Shown here piece by piece: positions 1-11,545 of a DNA stretch of 64,000 nt. The stretch's first letter is position 1. Each line of letters starts with the position of its first letter. Source of the DNA: Malurus cyaneus samueli. Its lineage: Eukaryota > Chordata > Aves > Passeriformes > Maluridae. The stretch covers positions 40,207,357 to 40,271,356 of the forward strand of contig CM019217.1 of the NCBI GenBank assembly GCA_009741485.1, read 5' to 3'. Below the pieces are notes generated by a model. The model made no database searches and was not told the origin of the DNA. It saw only the letters and a program-made list of their open reading frames with translations. The translations under genes were made by a program, and so were the position numbers.

Positions 1-3000
1 ATGGGAAAAGAGTGAAAAATTGTTAGATATTGAATCTTCAGAACCCCGGCTCCCGCCCCTTGCCCAGACTCGCCTTAAAGCTACAGGACCCATTTCTGGG
101 TAAGGAGCAGATGATCAGGAACAGGGTATCATCATAAACTAATATTTTATTTACCCCCGTCTGAAATTTTAATTTCTGGTAATAGTAAAGAGAAAAAATC
201 AAAGAAACGTGCATCACACGTGAAGCAACCAGAGTGAGGTTTCATAATCCTTTTTATCTATGAAAACGTCTTGCGGTACTAAAGGACTCCTTCATACACC
301 TGTATTTCTAGGATATATATTTTATAACCTGTCCAGCCCTACTGCCTTTGACTATGAGGTTATGTTAGGAAGAGGGGAATGGCAGTATAGCGGGAGAACT
401 GAGGGATGGGAAGAAGGGCAATCCTGCTGGAGATAGTGAAAACGTTCTACAATCATCAAGGGTTTAGAGAACAAGTAGACATAAAACCAGTGTGTTTTCA
501 GAACAAAAGATTGGAAGAAGGAGAAGTTCAATTTCCAAACCTTCTTCCCACAGAAATTTTGGAAGTCTTAAAAACATTATGAGTGTATTGTCACCATCAT
601 CATCAGTACCTTCCTGTAACAAGAAATATGCTCTCTCTTCTCTTTATCCAAGTTCAGGCTTCAGGATCTTCATTATGAAAATGCAAAGCTGAGCAATATC
701 TATCTGAATGGAGATGGAAAGGATTCAGTTCCCAAATTCATTTCTCCATTGGCTGACTTTTAATAGAAAAGGTTTTCTAGTGATGACAGAGAAGGTACTG
801 ATGCAAGTATAAAAAACTTCAGACCTTCATTGTTACAACTTCGGTATGTTTACAGAAGTAAGTATCTTAAATGTCTGAAGAACTTTAAATTGTACATTAT
901 CCTAGAAATATGTCCTTCAGAGTAAATATTTCATAATACAAGTGTGGTGTATGATAACTTTGTATTTAAATTCTAGATGAGAAACACATGAATAGGAATG
1001 AAAATTCTTTATTACTAGAGTAATACTTGGTGTTGACAATTGTAATCTAGTTTTACTGCATAAGATTTATTCTTATATTTGGTTAGTTTCCATAATAACT
1101 AAAAGATGGTTAGATTTACTTTCACACTGCTGTGTTCAGAAAATGTACATATTTTTAGCTGTGATCAGATATTTTATTAACTGTTCAGACTGTATGGAAA
1201 AGTAAGTAAGTAAATTTGCTGGGTTGAATGGAGAAAAACAGCAATTTATGAATATTCTAGGTAAAGGTTTTAAGCTGATTTACTTTAAAAATTTGTGTTA
1301 TGCTTTGTCTTTTGTGTCTTGGAAAACATACACAGGTCAAACTCTTTCATTTTTTCCTCTATGTTGTTAAGATGTATTTGCTCCAAGTTTTAAGTAACAC
1401 ATATATATAAGGAAAATGGTTCAAAAAGGAAGATATACATTTTGTAGGTGAAAAAACAATGTAACTGAATATAACATACCAGTTAGTATATAGAGAAATT
1501 TGCTTTTTGTTGTATGCAAAAGGATCATGATATTTAAAAACACTTTGAAAGAATCATTTTATGCATTTAAGTTCATTAAGAAGTTAAGAGTGCTCATCCT
1601 GTGTAAAATACTACATTTTACCAGTCTTCTTTTTTAAGAGCTTATGGAATAACACCAGATTTTACAAGTATTTTGCTTCCCTTTTTTTTCTTCTCATTTT
1701 TTAAAGAAAGAACCTGAAATTCAAGATGAGTAGTTAAGAAAATAGCAGTCTGTAAAAGTAATGCAAAGAGGTTCTCTTAAAGGATATGTTTCTAAAATAT
1801 AGTTATTGAGTGTATGTCAAAGACATGCTGCATTTCTCATATCAATTTATCAGATATTTTACAGAGTGATCATTTCCCACTGACTCAGAGGGAATTTCTC
1901 AGCATCTCTTTTGCTTTACAGTGAGTATTTTAATGCTGAGTAGTTCTTATATTTGGAGTGCTGTGTAAGTAATACTTTTTCTAGACTCTCTTTTAATCCC
2001 ATAAATTCAGTATTGTTGATCATTCTGATGCTTGTGTGAAAAGGATCAGAATCACATCTTCTTTGTGGACATTGAAAGTATTCATGAACTGATTTTAAGT
2101 GATAGAAATTTGTAAAAAAACCCTGTGAAAATGGATTTTAAAATTAGCAATTACATTTTCCCGGTATACTTTCCCAGCATGTATGTATACAATATTCATG
2201 GCTATTCCTATAACACAATGTGGAACAACTCTATTTTTAATGGAATCAGAATGGAACCCGATTTTGCAGGTGCATGAGTTTATTTTCTTTTTAAACAATG
2301 AAACAAAAAAGTTTAATAAGAATTGCTAATTTTAATACAAAAAGTTAAAATGTGTGTTCTTCACTAATCATGAAACTGTATTTTTGCTGTGAATACTTAT
2401 TAAAAATATGTATTCAAGGATAATCAAATGGAACATTAATTTCACTGGACTGTATTATGCAGGTTATAGGAGAATACTGGTTTATACAAATAGTAGTCAA
2501 GGAAAAATATTTGTTAAGAAGAATTTGAATTTTGCAGTTTTGGTAGTTTTAAAATCCTTAACATGAGGTTTGTTAATCTGTGATCTGTGCCAGCAAACCT
2601 TACAAAGTTCTTTTTCTCTCAACCCTGGAGGGAAATAGTAGGTTTGGATTGGATTTCCAAGGTCAAGAGAATAATTCTTTATTGCATTTTTTTTCCACTA
2701 TGAGAAGCTTAGGAGGAGCTGCAAACATCTCTGTCATCTCTAGACCTTTAATACAGATTTTTGTTTCAGGTAGCTATTAGGTAATACATCATGTGGTTCC
2801 TGTAAATTAATTTTTATAGTAAGTGTTTGGAAAATGTGTCAATAGAAGTATGGTATTAATAATGACCATTATTCATTAATATATGCATAGTTACCTTGTT
2901 CTTATTTAGGACCTTGATGATGGCATGTTTGAAATACTAAACGTTTTCATAAATAGGTTGGGTGAGGACTTTAAAGGATCTGTTTGCAGTGAACACCATT

Positions 3001-6000
3001 TTTAGGAAGGTGATTGATTCCCTCTCTGAATCAAAGCTGAAGAAGTACATTGGCTGGCTGGCCTTTCAGTTCTTTAGAGGAAACTTCTAACATGGGTAAG
3101 CTAATGTATGAAGGAATCCACAGAGGGCTTCACTTCTTTTTGGTGAGGTCTACTTCTGAATTACCTGTTGCATTAACAACATTCCCTGCCACACAAAAAA
3201 AAAAAATTTTCTCTTAAAGGGCAGTCAGAAATTCATTGTAGGGGAGATAACTCCATCTTCAAGTGAAGACAGCCATGGAAGGCAATTTAACAGTGAAAAT
3301 CAATGATACTCTTTCTTCTATAGATATTATAGCTCTGAAAGGTTGATAAAACCGTCTATTGATTTGACTAGAAAATTGCTTGTAGCAACAGAAACATGGA
3401 TGCATCTTTTTTTTTTTTGTTATTTTCATTGTTTTTATGGGGTGATTGTTAGCTTAAAGCTTATTTATGTTATCTGAAAAATTTTGTAACTCAATTTTGT
3501 AACCCATATAAAGAATATGTCTTTTTGACTCACATTTGAACTCTAATACAAAACAGAACGAGTTTGGTATTGGCTTTTTTTGAGTGAGTTCTTCTCTCCA
3601 ACAGTCCTTTCACTCTCAGGTCTTTTGGAAGTCCTGTTGTCTCTACATTCTGAAATCTTAAAAAAATGGTCATTGGCTAAAATACATTTTTCAACCGTGC
3701 TTGTCTCAAAGAAAATTGTTTCCATCAGCTGTTCCAAATAGCATTCTTTAGACTTTTAATTATGCCAGTCACATATGTATCTTCTGCCAAAAATAAAAAA
3801 AGAGGGAAAAGAGACTTGATAATCTGGGCACTGGCGCTTTAATGAGACAATTCTCTGTAATCATGCAAATAATTATTTGGCCGGCTATTTTAGATGAAGT
3901 AGCTTGTTTCCCACTTGCTAAATAGTAAGCCAGCATGGCACAAAATAGGAATTCTTCCTACTTTGTGTCACCACAGTAAGCTTTCTGTTCCAACAAAAAT
4001 GCCCATCAGAACATTCTCTTTTTTTCAAAGATAGGCTAATACTATCATAAGAATATGACATTATTGACTCTCTTTGATGTGTCTCAGAGTAGCTATCATA
4101 ATTATTCTAGTTTAATAGTCAGGTTATAGAGGAGACTGAATCCCTTTGGATTCCACAACAAGGAATAACTTAAACCATGTTTACACTGAATTTGCATTAT
4201 CTTCTATATCATAAGGCTGGTGAGCTCTTCTGGGCTCTAAACAGTAGTTTTCAAGAAACACCTCAAGATGTTGTTTTAGTCAACACTTCCACAACAGGAT
4301 ATATATGTAATGTAATTCTGGTAGTATGTTTAGCTTTTTGTGTTTCAGACAGGTTTTGCTAACATAGCAAGTATATATATGTTAAACTGTAGGGTATTTT
4401 GCTAACACTGCTCTACTATGATAAATGATTTGGTTTGAGTTATGCTACATTCACTTTTGTGTTTTGTTTTGTTAATTAATCAAGTCTTATTTATTAGAAA
4501 TTGTTAGTAACTTTGGAGACCTATTTTTATCTAATCCAAAACATTTACTTAAATTATTTGATTTCACTAGTCCCTCACTCTATTCCAGTTAAAGAGTATT
4601 TTTGAAAGCTATGGGCATAGCAAATACATATTCACAATAACTGTAGCAAATACGGCAAGATGTCTTTCCTTTTGCACTCTGATAACCATCCAGTTGCTGT
4701 TACTTTCAGAATACAGCAGACCCTGATTAAAAACCTGAAGCTCATTTATATTACAAACAGTTTACTCCAATGTTACCTTAGTACGTCCACAGCAGTTGCA
4801 AACTTAGCAGTGTGTTCCTGGAAGACCATTGTCGTCTCCCCGCTGGGGGTAGCAGTGCCTGTGGTAGTGCTGCTGTGCTGCCTTCTGTCCATCCACTCTC
4901 TAGCTTGCTATGTTGACCAGCAGTCTGTAGAGGAAGCAACAAGCTGTGAGAGCCATTTACTGCCTCAGTTCTGTCTTATTTTCTGGAGCTAATGGAAGTA
5001 CTGTCCAAGAAAATAGAGGTTTTTAGACTATTCTCACTTCAGAAGGGTGAGTGTTAGTTTGGCCAGGCTATTAGGAAGCCTCTCAAGCAGCCTAAGTATG
5101 TACTGCAGCTAAAAGCAGCACTTATTAGTTTGGTCCCACTTATGTGCCATCACTACTTTTTTTGTTGGCACAAGCTTTTGTGCAGCTCTGTGTGGAAATG
5201 AGTTAGGCCAAGAATCCCAGTTAAAGTTAACACAATCAAGGATACAAACAGAAATGGTTACTTTCAAATACAGCTGATGGGTCAGGCCTGATAATACTTA
5301 CAAATGCTGTGATCGGAGCCATTCCAAAGGAGAATTATTCAGTACCATCCATCGTATACATGTTCAAGATGAGACCTTGTTAGGATGCCAGGTCTTATGT
5401 GATCGATTGCTTAGATCCTTAGCATTCCTGGAATGAATGATGAGCATCCAGTGGATGTCAAATATATTAAATATTAAAGGGTGTATTCGGTACCAGATTT
5501 TAAGAGCAGATTTTAGGAGTACCATGAACACTGAGAAATCTGGTTTTATATTAATTAATGAACAATGTTCCTCTCTGATATCATATTCACAAAGGAAAAA
5601 CAACCCTTTAGTACTTAAGGGGAAAAAGCATTTAAAGGCTTGGAGCACTTCACGGGTTAATTGTTTGCAGCATTTCACCCTGCAGTTTCATCTTTTCATT
5701 CCTTGTGATCAAAAAATGTGATTTAGCAGATGTATTTCCTTCTTTGTAGTATTTTCAGCACTGAAACACAAGCCAGATATTTGATCATGTGCATGTGTTT
5801 TTTTTGAAAAAGAAAAGTTTTTGTATAAATTTTGGATCTAATTTTACAAGAGAATACTCCTCTCCTGCGAAGACCTCAGTCCATAGTCACTCAATATCCA
5901 ACTCTGCATAAGGCAGATATCCTTATATAGTGTACCCAAAGCAATGAATAGTTTATACACATCAAGCACCAAATAAATAATTCAGCAGATTTCTTAGAGT

Positions 6001-6436
6001 GTTATCTCTTACTGTGTTGTTTGTGTTGTACATACCACAATGGGGTGGTTTCTCCATACTGTTTATAGTAATGAGAAACTTGGAATGAGTAAGAGGCATC
6101 CTTAGGTATTTTCCAGAGAGATTATGGAGTTACCTGAAAAGATTTTAATGCCCCCACTTAGATTGGCTGCCCTGCACCATCACACAGAATAAGCATTTTG
6201 ATTTATAAATTCCTATGACTAGTTTATAATTATTTACATCACAGCTGTCATACCCAGCCAGGTCTAAGCTGTAAAGGCGTATTTCAAAACAGCAGATTTA
6301 TGTTTCTTGAATGTACGTAAGAGAGAAGCAAACTCTGACCCTGTATTTGGTTGAATTATTCACTTTGTCATCTGAAGGCTTTTTCATTGATTAACAGTGG
6401 TCCTCGAGAGAGGATTTACTGTTATTTTCTTCTGAC
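1..6436. other. Gene-free AT-rich unique sequence
   Basis: No recognisable gene, RNA gene or mobile element. Open frames are short, on both strands, and biased to Phe/Ile/Leu/Ser/Lys as expected of random AT-rich DNA. A GC-richer patch at about 4,780-4,960 carries a 110-codon frame (4660-4992, plus) with a hydrophobic Val/Leu run. I recognise no domain in it and see no splice or promoter context. A block at about 3,840-3,935 with an octamer-like word is described under findings. Confidence 0.7.
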
Positions 6437-6568
6437 TCACAGAATATTCTGAGTTTGGAGGCACACACAAGGAAAATGGAGTCCAACTCTTAAGTGAACA
6501 GCTCATACAGGGATCCAAAACAAAACCTTTGCATCATTAGCACTCTGCTCTAACCAACTGAGCTCATC
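6437..6568 (-). mobile_element. tRNA-Ile/CR1 composite SINE (TguSINE1-like)
   Basis: Read on the minus strand, bases 6568-6500 follow the whole length of a tRNA-Ile gene. They include the A-box word GAGCTCAGTTGGTTAGAGC, an anticodon-region word resembling GCTAATAAC, and a degraded B-box ending near CCTGTATGAGC. Bases 6500-6437 continue into a CR1 3' tail with words such as TTAAGAGTTGGACTCC and the terminal ATTCTGTGA-like end. A tRNA-Ile head joined to a CR1 tail is the known architecture of TguSINE1, a pol III-transcribed retroposon of passerine birds mobilised by CR1 reverse transcriptase. This copy has many substitutions and is old. It is not a functional tRNA gene, because the acceptor stem and anticodon region are degraded. 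Confidence 0.8.
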
Positions 6569-6578
6569 TCAGGGTTGA

Positions 6579-9500
6579 GTGACTCATGTGAATGATGCCA
6601 GGAATAGGGGCCAAAAAGTTTCTATCACCCATGTTCTCTGAAGTGACGAAAATACTCAGATGTGAGTTGTGTAGGTATGATCTCCTGACTTATGTTTTTT
6701 AAAAAAATTGTTGGTGAATTTTTAAAATTATTTCCTTCTCTCACCATATTTTATTATAGGCGAAATTTTACCTGGATTGTGAATACTAAAAGTCACTTAA
6801 GCAGCTCCACACAGCACATCTAGATATTACTTGTTCCAGTTATAATAAACTTTTTGCAATGTGGAAACATAATCCAAATTCCAATAAGCTCTCACTGTTA
6901 TTCTTAGTCAGGTTTGCTAACAAATAAATGAGTTAATGAGTAACAATGTTGGATTAATTCTTAAGTGTTTAGATTTTCCTTGACTTTAAGTAAATCTGGA
7001 ATTATTTTTAGTTGCAACAGCTAAGTGGTAATATTTGTTTGCTGCTTCTGTACCTAAAGAAAAACTACATCAAGGTTCCTCTTGTTAATGCTGAACTCAG
7101 CAGGGTTTATTGTTTCTGTCTTTTGCTTTTTGTCATTGGTGTTTGTTGCTTGCTTTTCTAGCATTCCAAAACAATGTAATTTTGGTTGAGTGCATTTTCT
7201 GCAGGTCCAGGTCTTACTTGCCATGGCTTTGGAAGCGAGGCCCATCCAACTGCAAGACACTTCAGGGAAAATTAAATGCCCTTTTTTTTCCCCTTCCCAT
7301 ATTTATTTATACTCTTTTTTTTATTTTTTTCTCAAGCAGGTTACAAAACATTAAATTGATCAGATCAGTTTGAGATTTAAATATGGAAAATTAAGTATTT
7401 GTGATTTAGTTAGCTCTCTTTTCAGATATTTAAAAATCACAGGTTCATGTTGCTGAAAGGGAGGGCCAAGTAAGCCATTCCTGAAAAAACATTTGATACT
7501 TTAAATAAACTTTTTTTTTTCTCATTTTAAATATATTTTTAGATGTTTCCTAACATAAAAATTAGGATATCAGGAGACAAATTCTTCTTGGCTTTACAGA
7601 CCAAACTTTTATATTTATATAAATTCTATAGCAAAAATGGTACCAGGGTTACATAATTAAAATTTATCCTTGCAAGTGACTTATCAAAATATCCAGTGCT
7701 AGACCAGTGCTGGGACTGAGACTACATATGCCAACCAAACCAGTATCATATTCTTTGTTTTTAAAATAGATGCAAGTTCCTCTGTATAAAAATAGTATTC
7801 CTTAATCAAGAGACTTGTGTTCAAAATTCTCAAGCCTGAAATGTCTTTGTTTGTCCAAAAAGCTGAAATAATTAATAGAACCTATTGGCATGATTTTGTG
7901 AGTTGCTGGGCCAATATTACTGAAATTTGCCTTCAGTAAATATTTTAATTTTGGAGATGATGATCTAATTCACCTGCTATAATGTATATATTTCAGTGAA
8001 AATATAATGTGTGTATTTCAGTGAAAATATAATGTGTGTATTTCAGTAAAACAGGATTTCAAATGGCTTTCATTACTTTATTGATCATCTGAGAACGAAT
8101 ATAGCAGAAAGAGTCACTATTTTTCAAGACTAAAGAGAAATTACTGATGTTGTGATGGATTACATATGATTCAATTATCTTTTTGAAATGAAAGCTACCA
8201 ATGCCATTTTAGATACTATGCTGGATTTCTGCCTCATTTAAGTTTTCAACATTAATGCCATCAAAACACACACTGAGAGGCAGAGCTAGGAGGTAAGGAG
8301 ACATGTTAGTATTTTCCAGGTACTGATTCAACTTAACTAAAAGTTTTGTGATTTTTCTTTCAAATTTCTAACTTGTAACAAGCACAGACTGCCAAAATTA
8401 CTGGGAGTACTTTGACATCATCAGTGATTAACTGCTGATTCCATAGGACTGTGCACTCATGTGATTTTGAAAAGTTTCACCTTCAGTTTAGTGTCACAAC
8501 TACATGACTAATTTAAACAAATTTAACAAGCTGCACCATGGACACCTACTGTTTTGCAGCATCATTCCAAGAGCTGTCACGAAGTGCTTCTGGGCAGTTG
8601 TCTTATGCTAATAGCCTTTCTTAAGTGAGTTGTTTCAGTGGGAACAGACACCTGCTGGCAACTCAGATAAGAATAGGAAGGTCTCACATGGCCTTTCAAG
8701 AACAACAGAAAAGCCCTGTAGCTTCCTCACTGTTTTTTCAGACTGTGTAATTCCTAATCTTTTTAAGAAGAAAAAGTTTAGCATAGAACTTTACTTGGGA
8801 AGAGTCAAGAGCCATTGGAGACAATAAAAATGTACTTCACTGTAGTGGTTCTCTACAGCCATCCATTCCAGAAAAAATTGTTAGATTGCTCAATTAGTCC
8901 TGCCTCTCCAGAGTGCTGGTGCTCAGTATCTGCAGTTTCTCACTGTACAAAGTTCACATTTTTCCTTTTTCATTAAAGCTCATACAAGCATAACAAAGAA
9001 AAGCAACTCTGATGACCAGTCATGCATTTCTCTTGTTCCTGGGCTTAGGATTTCTGGTAGAAAATGTTTTGACTCTTATTTTGTTGTTCTTGTTTGGTCA
9101 TGGTATGCCGTTTTAAACAATTGAAATATGTCATTTGGATGCAGACTGTGATAAAGTCCAGACTGACTTTATGTACCTGGGTCTAGATTCAGCAAAACTC
9201 CTCTGCAAAGCTGTGAAGTGGAATGAAAAAGGGAGAGAACTTCAGCTGCCTAATGCTGTGACCCCATCCTCTTTGTAAGGTTAGTAAGCTTTACCTTGCT
9301 CTGTAACATCCTGCTACTACTTGTCTCCTCCTGAGCTAGAACAAGGTAGTGGGAGAAAGATGCACACATTGGAGGCAAAGGTGAGGTGAAAAGGGCAGAA
9401 CACGCTCCTGATGCAACTGGAAATTGTGTTCACTTTTTACTATTTCAAAGGCCTAAGAATGCATGAGGTGAATTTCTCGGTACAACTCATAAAGTCTCAC

Positions 9501-9903
9501 TGCCTTCAAGGCTGGCAGAATGAGTATACTGCTCCAAAAAAGTACTGTATGTGTTTTTTTCCTTCTCACATTTCCTTATTTGCTATGCAGACACAGAAAT
9601 GAAATAAGTGTGGTTCTGAGTACAAGCAGAGCTACCTGTGCCATGCTCTTGTAGAATTTGAACATTATGGGTTGAATTCCGTATCATCACTCAGCGTTTT
9701 TTTTAAAACTCATCTGAGCTAATTGTAAACCCTCATATAATAATCACTTTTTCCTCATAGAGTTTTTCAGTGCTTGAAAACTCACTCAGGGAACCACATA
9801 TGTAAACATTTTTATCTTTAACATGACATAACTAAGGAATTAACACTGATTTGTAAAAAAATTTGGTTTGAAATTCTCAGAAAAACAATCCAGTAGGAAA
9901 TGT
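6579..9903. other. Gene-free AT-rich unique sequence
   Basis: No gene is supported. The span contains a 25-bp minisatellite at 7987-8050 (separate entry) and T-tracts near 7,280-7,335. A small GC-richer patch at 7,205-7,265 follows an acceptor-like pyrimidine-CAG. It stays open for about 50 codons but ends in a poly-Phe run from the T-tract, so it is not called as an exon. Confidence 0.65.
7987..8050 (+). repeat. 25-bp minisatellite, about 2.5 copies
   Basis: Two units of 25 bases (7987-8011 and 8012-8036) differ at only one position, near the start of the first unit. They are followed by a partial third unit containing TGTATTTCAGTAAAA. Each unit carries the words ATTTCAGTGAAAA and TATAATGTG. 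The near-identity suggests replication slippage or a recent local duplication. Copy number may be polymorphic. Confidence 0.9.
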
Positions 9904-10236
9904 CTTGCTAGGAATTTTGTCATAGAATCACAGAATGGCCTAGGTTGGAAGGGACCATAAAGACCATCTAGTTTCAAGCCTTCTGCTGTAGACAGGGACA
10001 ACTTTTACTAGACCAAGTTGCTCGAAGCTCCATCCATCCAGGTCTTAAACACTTGCAGGGATGGGGCATCCAAAACTTCTCTGGGCAACTTGTTTCAGTG
10101 CCTCATCACTCTCAGAGCAAACAATTTCTTCCCCATATCTTATCTAAACATACTCTCTTTGATGCCTTTCTGCCTTGCTCTGTCACTATATGATCTTGCA
10201 AAAAGTCCTTCTCCATCTTTCTTACAGCATTCGTCA
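9904..10236 (-). mobile_element. CR1 LINE, 5'-truncated 3' end
   Basis: The plus strand is the reverse complement of a CR1 3' terminus. It starts with the CATAGAATCACAGAATGG end, then GGTTGGAAGGGACC, a segment with GACAGGGACAACTTTTACTAG, then GGGATGGGGCATCC and CTCTGGGCAACTTGTTTCAG. It runs out near the AAAAAGTCCTTCTCC word. CR1 is the dominant avian LINE, and its copies are normally 5'-truncated like this one. Roughly 330 bases of 3' sequence remain, with no intact reverse transcriptase frame. The 77-codon plus-strand frame at 10018-10251 is antisense to the element and not a gene. The inner (5') boundary is approximate. Confidence 0.92.
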
Positions 10237-11480
10237 TCGTGTAGCATTTAAAATTCACAGCACTGACTCCAACTCTCTTTATAAGATGTGACACTACATG
10301 TTTGTACACATAATAAATTACTGGTGCATGTTTAAATTGTGAAAATGTTTATGATTTTTCATGACTGGCTGCTCTCTCTCGTGCTGCTTAAATGTGCACC
10401 AGTGTGGGAGAATTGTAATTAAGAAATTACTAAGTCTTAGTTAGCAAACTGTATTTCTTAAGCAATCAACATTGTGGAGCAGAGTAATTCAATATAGAAA
10501 CCGAAAACTCCGTATGAGACCTTTCAGTAGTGGTTTTGTCTCAAACAGTTGATCCTTGCTGCAGACAATGAACTCTAAAGATTAGATAACTGGGTTACCT
10601 GCTCTGCCTGCTTTTTCTTTACAATTTTAAACTATTCCAGTTTTTGTCTTCCTCTTCTGCATCTTTTTTTTTTTTTTTTTCTCACAGTTTGGTACTACAG
10701 ACTTTCATTTTAATAGCAAATTTAGAGTGGGCCATTTCTAGTTATCAGCAACATTTTTAATGGTTTCTGAATCACTGAGACAGCTGCTTGCAGTGTCAAC
10801 CTGAGAGCTGCCTTTAAAATCATACATCCTTGACATATATAACTAACCAGCTTGGAGAAAGATGGTTGACTGAAAGGTGCACAGGCTCAGGAAAAAAGCC
10901 CATTACCTGCACATACTCACATAACCTAATTGACCTAACAGAGCAGGAGAAATGAATCACGCTTCCAGCTGTTTCTCTTGCCATCTGTGCCTCTCCTTTC
11001 ACTGGGTTTAGTGTTTCCATTTTCACTTGACACAAGTGTCAAATACTGTTCTGCTGAAGGTTTGTCTGGTTTGCTTTTTTTTTTGACAGTATGTAATTGT
11101 CCACCAGGAATTAAGGATAAGAGGATGAGCCTTCAATAGGTGGAAAATAGATTGAGGAGTTTCAGCAATGGTGTTGACAACAGATCTAAAGAAATGCATG
11201 TAGTGGATGATAGTCTGACAAGGGAAAAAAGAACCCTAAAATATTTAGAAGGACAAATATCACCTCAAGCTGTATTGGGCATCTGAATTGGAGCTTTATT
11301 GACTGAAAATAAATAATAATATTAATTTACTTTAATTCAAATATTAATCTATGTTTTGAAAACCACAGATATTCTAAAACATTGGATCCAATCTGTTTGA
11401 AAACTGAATGTATTGTAGTGCAAAAGAGAACTTTAGTCTTCATAGAAGCATACATTATTTTTCTGAAATAATTTCACATA
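10237..11480. other. Gene-free sequence with poly-T tract
   Basis: Nothing gene-like. A T-run of about 19 bases lies at 10,663-10,681. A short near-palindrome, TTGACACAAGTGTCAA, lies at about 11,026-11,041. It is too short to assign a function. Confidence 0.65.
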
Positions 11481-11545
11481 TTCACAGAATAGTCTGAGTT
11501 GGAAGGGACCCACAGAGACCATCAAATCCAACCCTTAAGTAAATG
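11481..11545 (-). mobile_element. CR1-type tail fragment (CR1 or truncated SINE)
   Basis: The plus strand contains CACAGAATAGTCTGAGTTGG, then AAGGGACCCACAGAGACC and ATCAAATCCAACCCTTAAG. This is the reverse complement of the same CR1-family tail seen in the SINE at 6437-6568. The sequence beyond the TTAAGTAAATGG word no longer follows the tRNA part. The copy is therefore either a 5'-truncated TguSINE1-like element or a short CR1 remnant. About 65 bases are retained. Confidence 0.8.

Noticed and set aside
6500..6568. tRNA-Ile gene
   Set aside because: The tRNA similarity is fused to a CR1 tail and has many substitutions, so it is a SINE head rather than a working tRNA.
7205..7330. Possible exon after a CAG acceptor-like site
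   Set aside because: The open frame ends in a poly-T tract and no donor site in a sensible position was seen.
10018..10251. 77-codon plus-strand frame
   Set aside because: Antisense to the CR1 3' end.
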